NCBI RefSeq assembly: GCF_010119225.1
Contig: NZ_WNKF01000008.1
Span: 176,825 to 240,824 of the forward strand
Length of the DNA stretch: 64,000 bases
Origin: Cyclobacterium roseum
GTDB lineage: Bacteria; Bacteroidota; Bacteroidia; Cytophagales; Cyclobacteriaceae
Reading direction: 5' to 3'
Below are positions 62,189 through 64,000 of the stretch, piece by piece. A program made the position numbers and the translations under genes. How positions within the stretch are numbered: the stretch's first letter is position 1; each line of letters starts with the position of its first letter. Below the pieces are notes generated by a model. That model searched no databases. It was not told where the DNA came from and saw only the letters and a list, made by a program, of their open reading frames with translations.

Positions 62189-62629
62189 CGCATATAAATT
62201 TTGGGTTAAACATAAATTAGCAAATGAAAATACATTATTGCTGTGTGAAATGCAAATTTCTGCATCTAATAATAAAAGGATAAACGGAAAATTCTAACAA
62301 AAAATACAAATTTATCGATCTCCTAACCAATCATAAACTGATCACTTTTAAATAAAAGTTTCTAAGTGCTTTTAAATAATCTTAATTATATTTTTTATAC
62401 AAGAATTCTTATAGTAGTTTGCTTTTTGAAAAACGTGCTTTTTTCGATCTATCGTCAAAAGGTAAACTTGCGAACATCAGGAATAGCCATTATTCTATCC
62501 TAAACAGAAATATTCAATCCATTTAATTAAATCTTTAAATGTTTAGCTTATATGTCTTTTACTCACTATCCAAAAATAAAATTGTCCGATTTAAAGGGAG
62601 CTAGACTAGTGATCCATTGAATTTTTAAC
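62189..62629. other. AT-rich intergenic stretch of about 440 bases
   Basis: No gene, palindrome or clear promoter is recognised. Long runs of A and T dominate 62220-62580, unlike the neighbouring genes, and may mark a horizontally acquired boundary. Confidence 0.4.
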
Positions 62630-63385
62630 TCAGAATCCTGAAGATTGAATTTCCTTATATCGATTTATATAGGCATTGAGCATTGTACTCACTTGAGTGT
62701 TTAACGTTCCTACAATAGTCTCTAAAGCTCCAATCTCAGTAGATACACTCTTTATTACTTCTAAACACTCATTTAAGGCCTGTGAATCAATACTTGTCGT
62801 AGTAGGCTCTTGACAGTCATTTACAGAAGCCTGTATACCATCAAGCTTAGTAACGATTTGGTTAATTGTTCCCGAGGCAATTCCTGCAGCATAAAGATCA
62901 GTTGTCTTAATCTGATCGCGTAAAGCACCTAGATCATTCCTATTCAAGTTTATTTTTTCCAAGGAATTAAAGAATTTTCTAACTATTTGATTTTTAACAA
63001 CCGCTTCATCTTGACTTATAAGAATATCTATAAAAGCAACGTCTTTAAAGATTGACATTGCGCCAACATCAATATTAACACGCTCAACTTTTATTTGTAG
63101 TTGATTTATTATTCCAAGTAATTCAATATCTTTTCCAATTTGTTCGATTACTGTTTCACGCGCCTCTTTAGCAGCTTGCTGCTGTGCGTTAATAAATTGC
63201 TTTTCCAATTCTTCAGCTTTTTCGTCCTTTCTATTGTTTCTAGCTTCTTTTATAGAATTTACACCTTCCACGACTGTTGGAAGCAATGTTCCAGCGACGG
63301 CGTCAATAATTTTTATAGCATCAACTTGTGCTTTCGAAGAGAATGACGGTAGAATTGCGAGAATTAGTAAAATAAACACTTTCAT
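62630..63385 (-). CDS. Secreted helical coiled-coil-like protein, unknown
   Basis: The 251-residue product has a Sec signal (MKVFILLILAILPSFSSKAQ). The rest is almost all helical with few aromatics: IKEARNNRKDEKAEELEKQF, INAQQQAAKEARETVIEQIG, LQIKVERVNIDVG, and a C-terminal VGTLNTQVSTMLNAYINRYK. The heptad-like pattern suggests a coiled coil. No family is recognised. A second unknown helical protein is encoded 26 bases upstream on the same strand, so they may work together. Low GC content suggests recent acquisition. Confidence 0.5.
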   Translation of the reverse strand: MKVFILLILAILPSFSSKAQVDAIKIIDAVAGTLLPTVVEGVNSIKEARNNRKDEKAEELEKQFINAQQQAAKEARETVIEQIGKDIELLGIINQLQIKVERVNIDVGAMSIFKDVAFIDILISQDEAVVKNQIVRKFFNSLEKINLNRNDLGALRDQIKTTDLYAAGIASGTINQIVTKLDGIQASVNDCQEPTTTSIDSQALNECLEVIKSVSTEIGALETIVGTLNTQVSTMLNAYINRYKEIQSSGF

Positions 63386-63411
63386 AGTTACATGTTTTAG
63401 GTATTATAAAT

Positions 63412-63930
63412 TTAATTTAAAAAGTTTACAAAACTCAAATACTGAATAATAGAAGACTTCAATTCTTCAACTGCTTGATATAATTCTTCTATTTTTTTCT
63501 CATTAGCTGGAATATTATCTATTGCAACAAAATTCCTTATATCGCTGTAAGAATTCTCTACTTTTTCATTAATTTTCGACGTGTTCACTTCGCCTAATTT
63601 GTCTAAAACTAATTTTATTTTTTCGTTTAACTCTATAGGTTGAGTAATTTCTCCATTTTGATTTGATGACCTAAGGCGAGAAAGCTTATCCTCTGCTTGC
63701 ACCCAATTTTGTTTATAAGACTCAATAACTCTTCTCGGTGCATTTTGACAGCTACAGTTCAAAAAACTGCTGTAAAAGTGGCTATCGCTATATGTTCTTA
63801 ATAAATTAAGTGATGAAGAAATACTTTGAATATCCTTCAGAGTCGAAAGGATCATACTTATAAACGCTGAATTAGACTGTATGCTATACGCTTCTAATAT
63901 ATGACTTTCCGAACTCTCACGAATAACCAA
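63412..63930 (-). CDS. Helical protein of unknown function
   Basis: The frame is open from beyond 63930 (after TAA near 63955) to 63412. The best start is a TTG at 63930, so the N-terminus is uncertain. The 172 residues are helical (SAFISMILSTLKDIQSISSS, NEKIKLVLDKLGEVNTSKI) with a Cys pair (NCSCQN). No signal peptide is evident. It lies 26 bases upstream of the secreted coiled-coil protein on the same strand. It is possibly a 5'-damaged gene. Confidence 0.4.
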   Translation of the reverse strand: MVIRESSESHILEAYSIQSNSAFISMILSTLKDIQSISSSLNLLRTYSDSHFYSSFLNCSCQNAPRRVIESYKQNWVQAEDKLSRLRSSNQNGEITQPIELNEKIKLVLDKLGEVNTSKINEKVENSYSDIRNFVAIDNIPANEKKIEELYQAVEELKSSIIQYLSFVNFLN

Positions 63931-64000
63931 AACCTTTCCATTCCTTCTAGTGTTATGTTAACCGTAAATTGACGGATAAAGCCGTCTTAGTTTTATTCTT

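Overview
The window looks like chromosomal DNA of a marine or environmental Bacteroidota, most likely order Cytophagales (Cyclobacteriaceae-like). This is inferred from many Bacteroidota-restricted families: 6-bladed beta-propeller lipoproteins of the BF3164/TolB-like, DUF5128-like and DUF4221-like types, an NVEALA-like peptide, M56/BlaI with a TonB tail, DUF6443-RHS, DUF6250 and DUF4153. A few TAnnTTTG-type -7 promoter boxes also fit. No rRNA, tRNA or CRISPR array was recognised. All family names come from reading the translations; no search was run.

Region 1 (1-19.8 kb) is an accessory, decaying region. On the minus strand lie a partial secreted alpha/beta hydrolase, two closely related BF3164-type lipoproteins, a DUF4221-type and a DUF5128-type propeller lipoprotein, a carboxypeptidase-regulatory-like protein, a truncated glycosyltransferase-like gene and a broken NVEALA-like peptide. 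At 10.5-11.8 kb a second unit pairs a Cys-rich peptide with a Gly-Gly-type leader and another propeller lipoprotein. A fragment of a C39 (double-glycine) peptidase transporter lies just downstream, and the unit sits between two direct copies of a long palindromic repeat. The same region holds a Uma2-type nuclease and a Uma2 remnant, an HTH-fused MNT/HepT pair, a MazF pair, two AAA/DUF4143 ATPases lacking their P-loop halves, and further propeller genes, one cut off next to a repeat.

Region 2 (20.0-26.9 kb) is a small plus-strand polysaccharide module: a DUF6250 protein, an iduronate-sulfatase-like lipoprotein sulfatase, a Kelch protein and a 1167-residue fusion of a sulfatase with a GH78 alpha-L-rhamnosidase. 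That combination resembles ulvan degradation. No SusC/D pair is in the window.

Region 3 (26.9-49.4 kb) is mostly ordinary: a PIN/DUF6364 toxin-antitoxin pair, BlaI-M56, an alcohol dehydrogenase-type oxidoreductase, a membrane protein/wHTH/DUF4153 group, a Rnk/GreA-like factor, a coupled membrane protein plus trypsin-like protease, an S74-chaperone lipoprotein, M28 and M48 peptidases, a BamE-like lipoprotein, an MltF-type transglycosylase, dienelactone hydrolase and beta-lactamase-fold hydrolases, and a PadR operon with a palindromic operator inside its promoter.

Region 4 (49.4-61 kb) is an RHS polymorphic-toxin locus: a 1162-residue partner, a 1374-residue DUF6443/RHS protein with a glycine-rich membrane-active-looking tail, a membrane immunity candidate, and two downstream displaced toxin-tip/immunity cassettes built as ~1.05-kb direct repeats. 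The window ends with a four-helix-bundle suffix protein, a small conserved protein and two unrecognised helical proteins.
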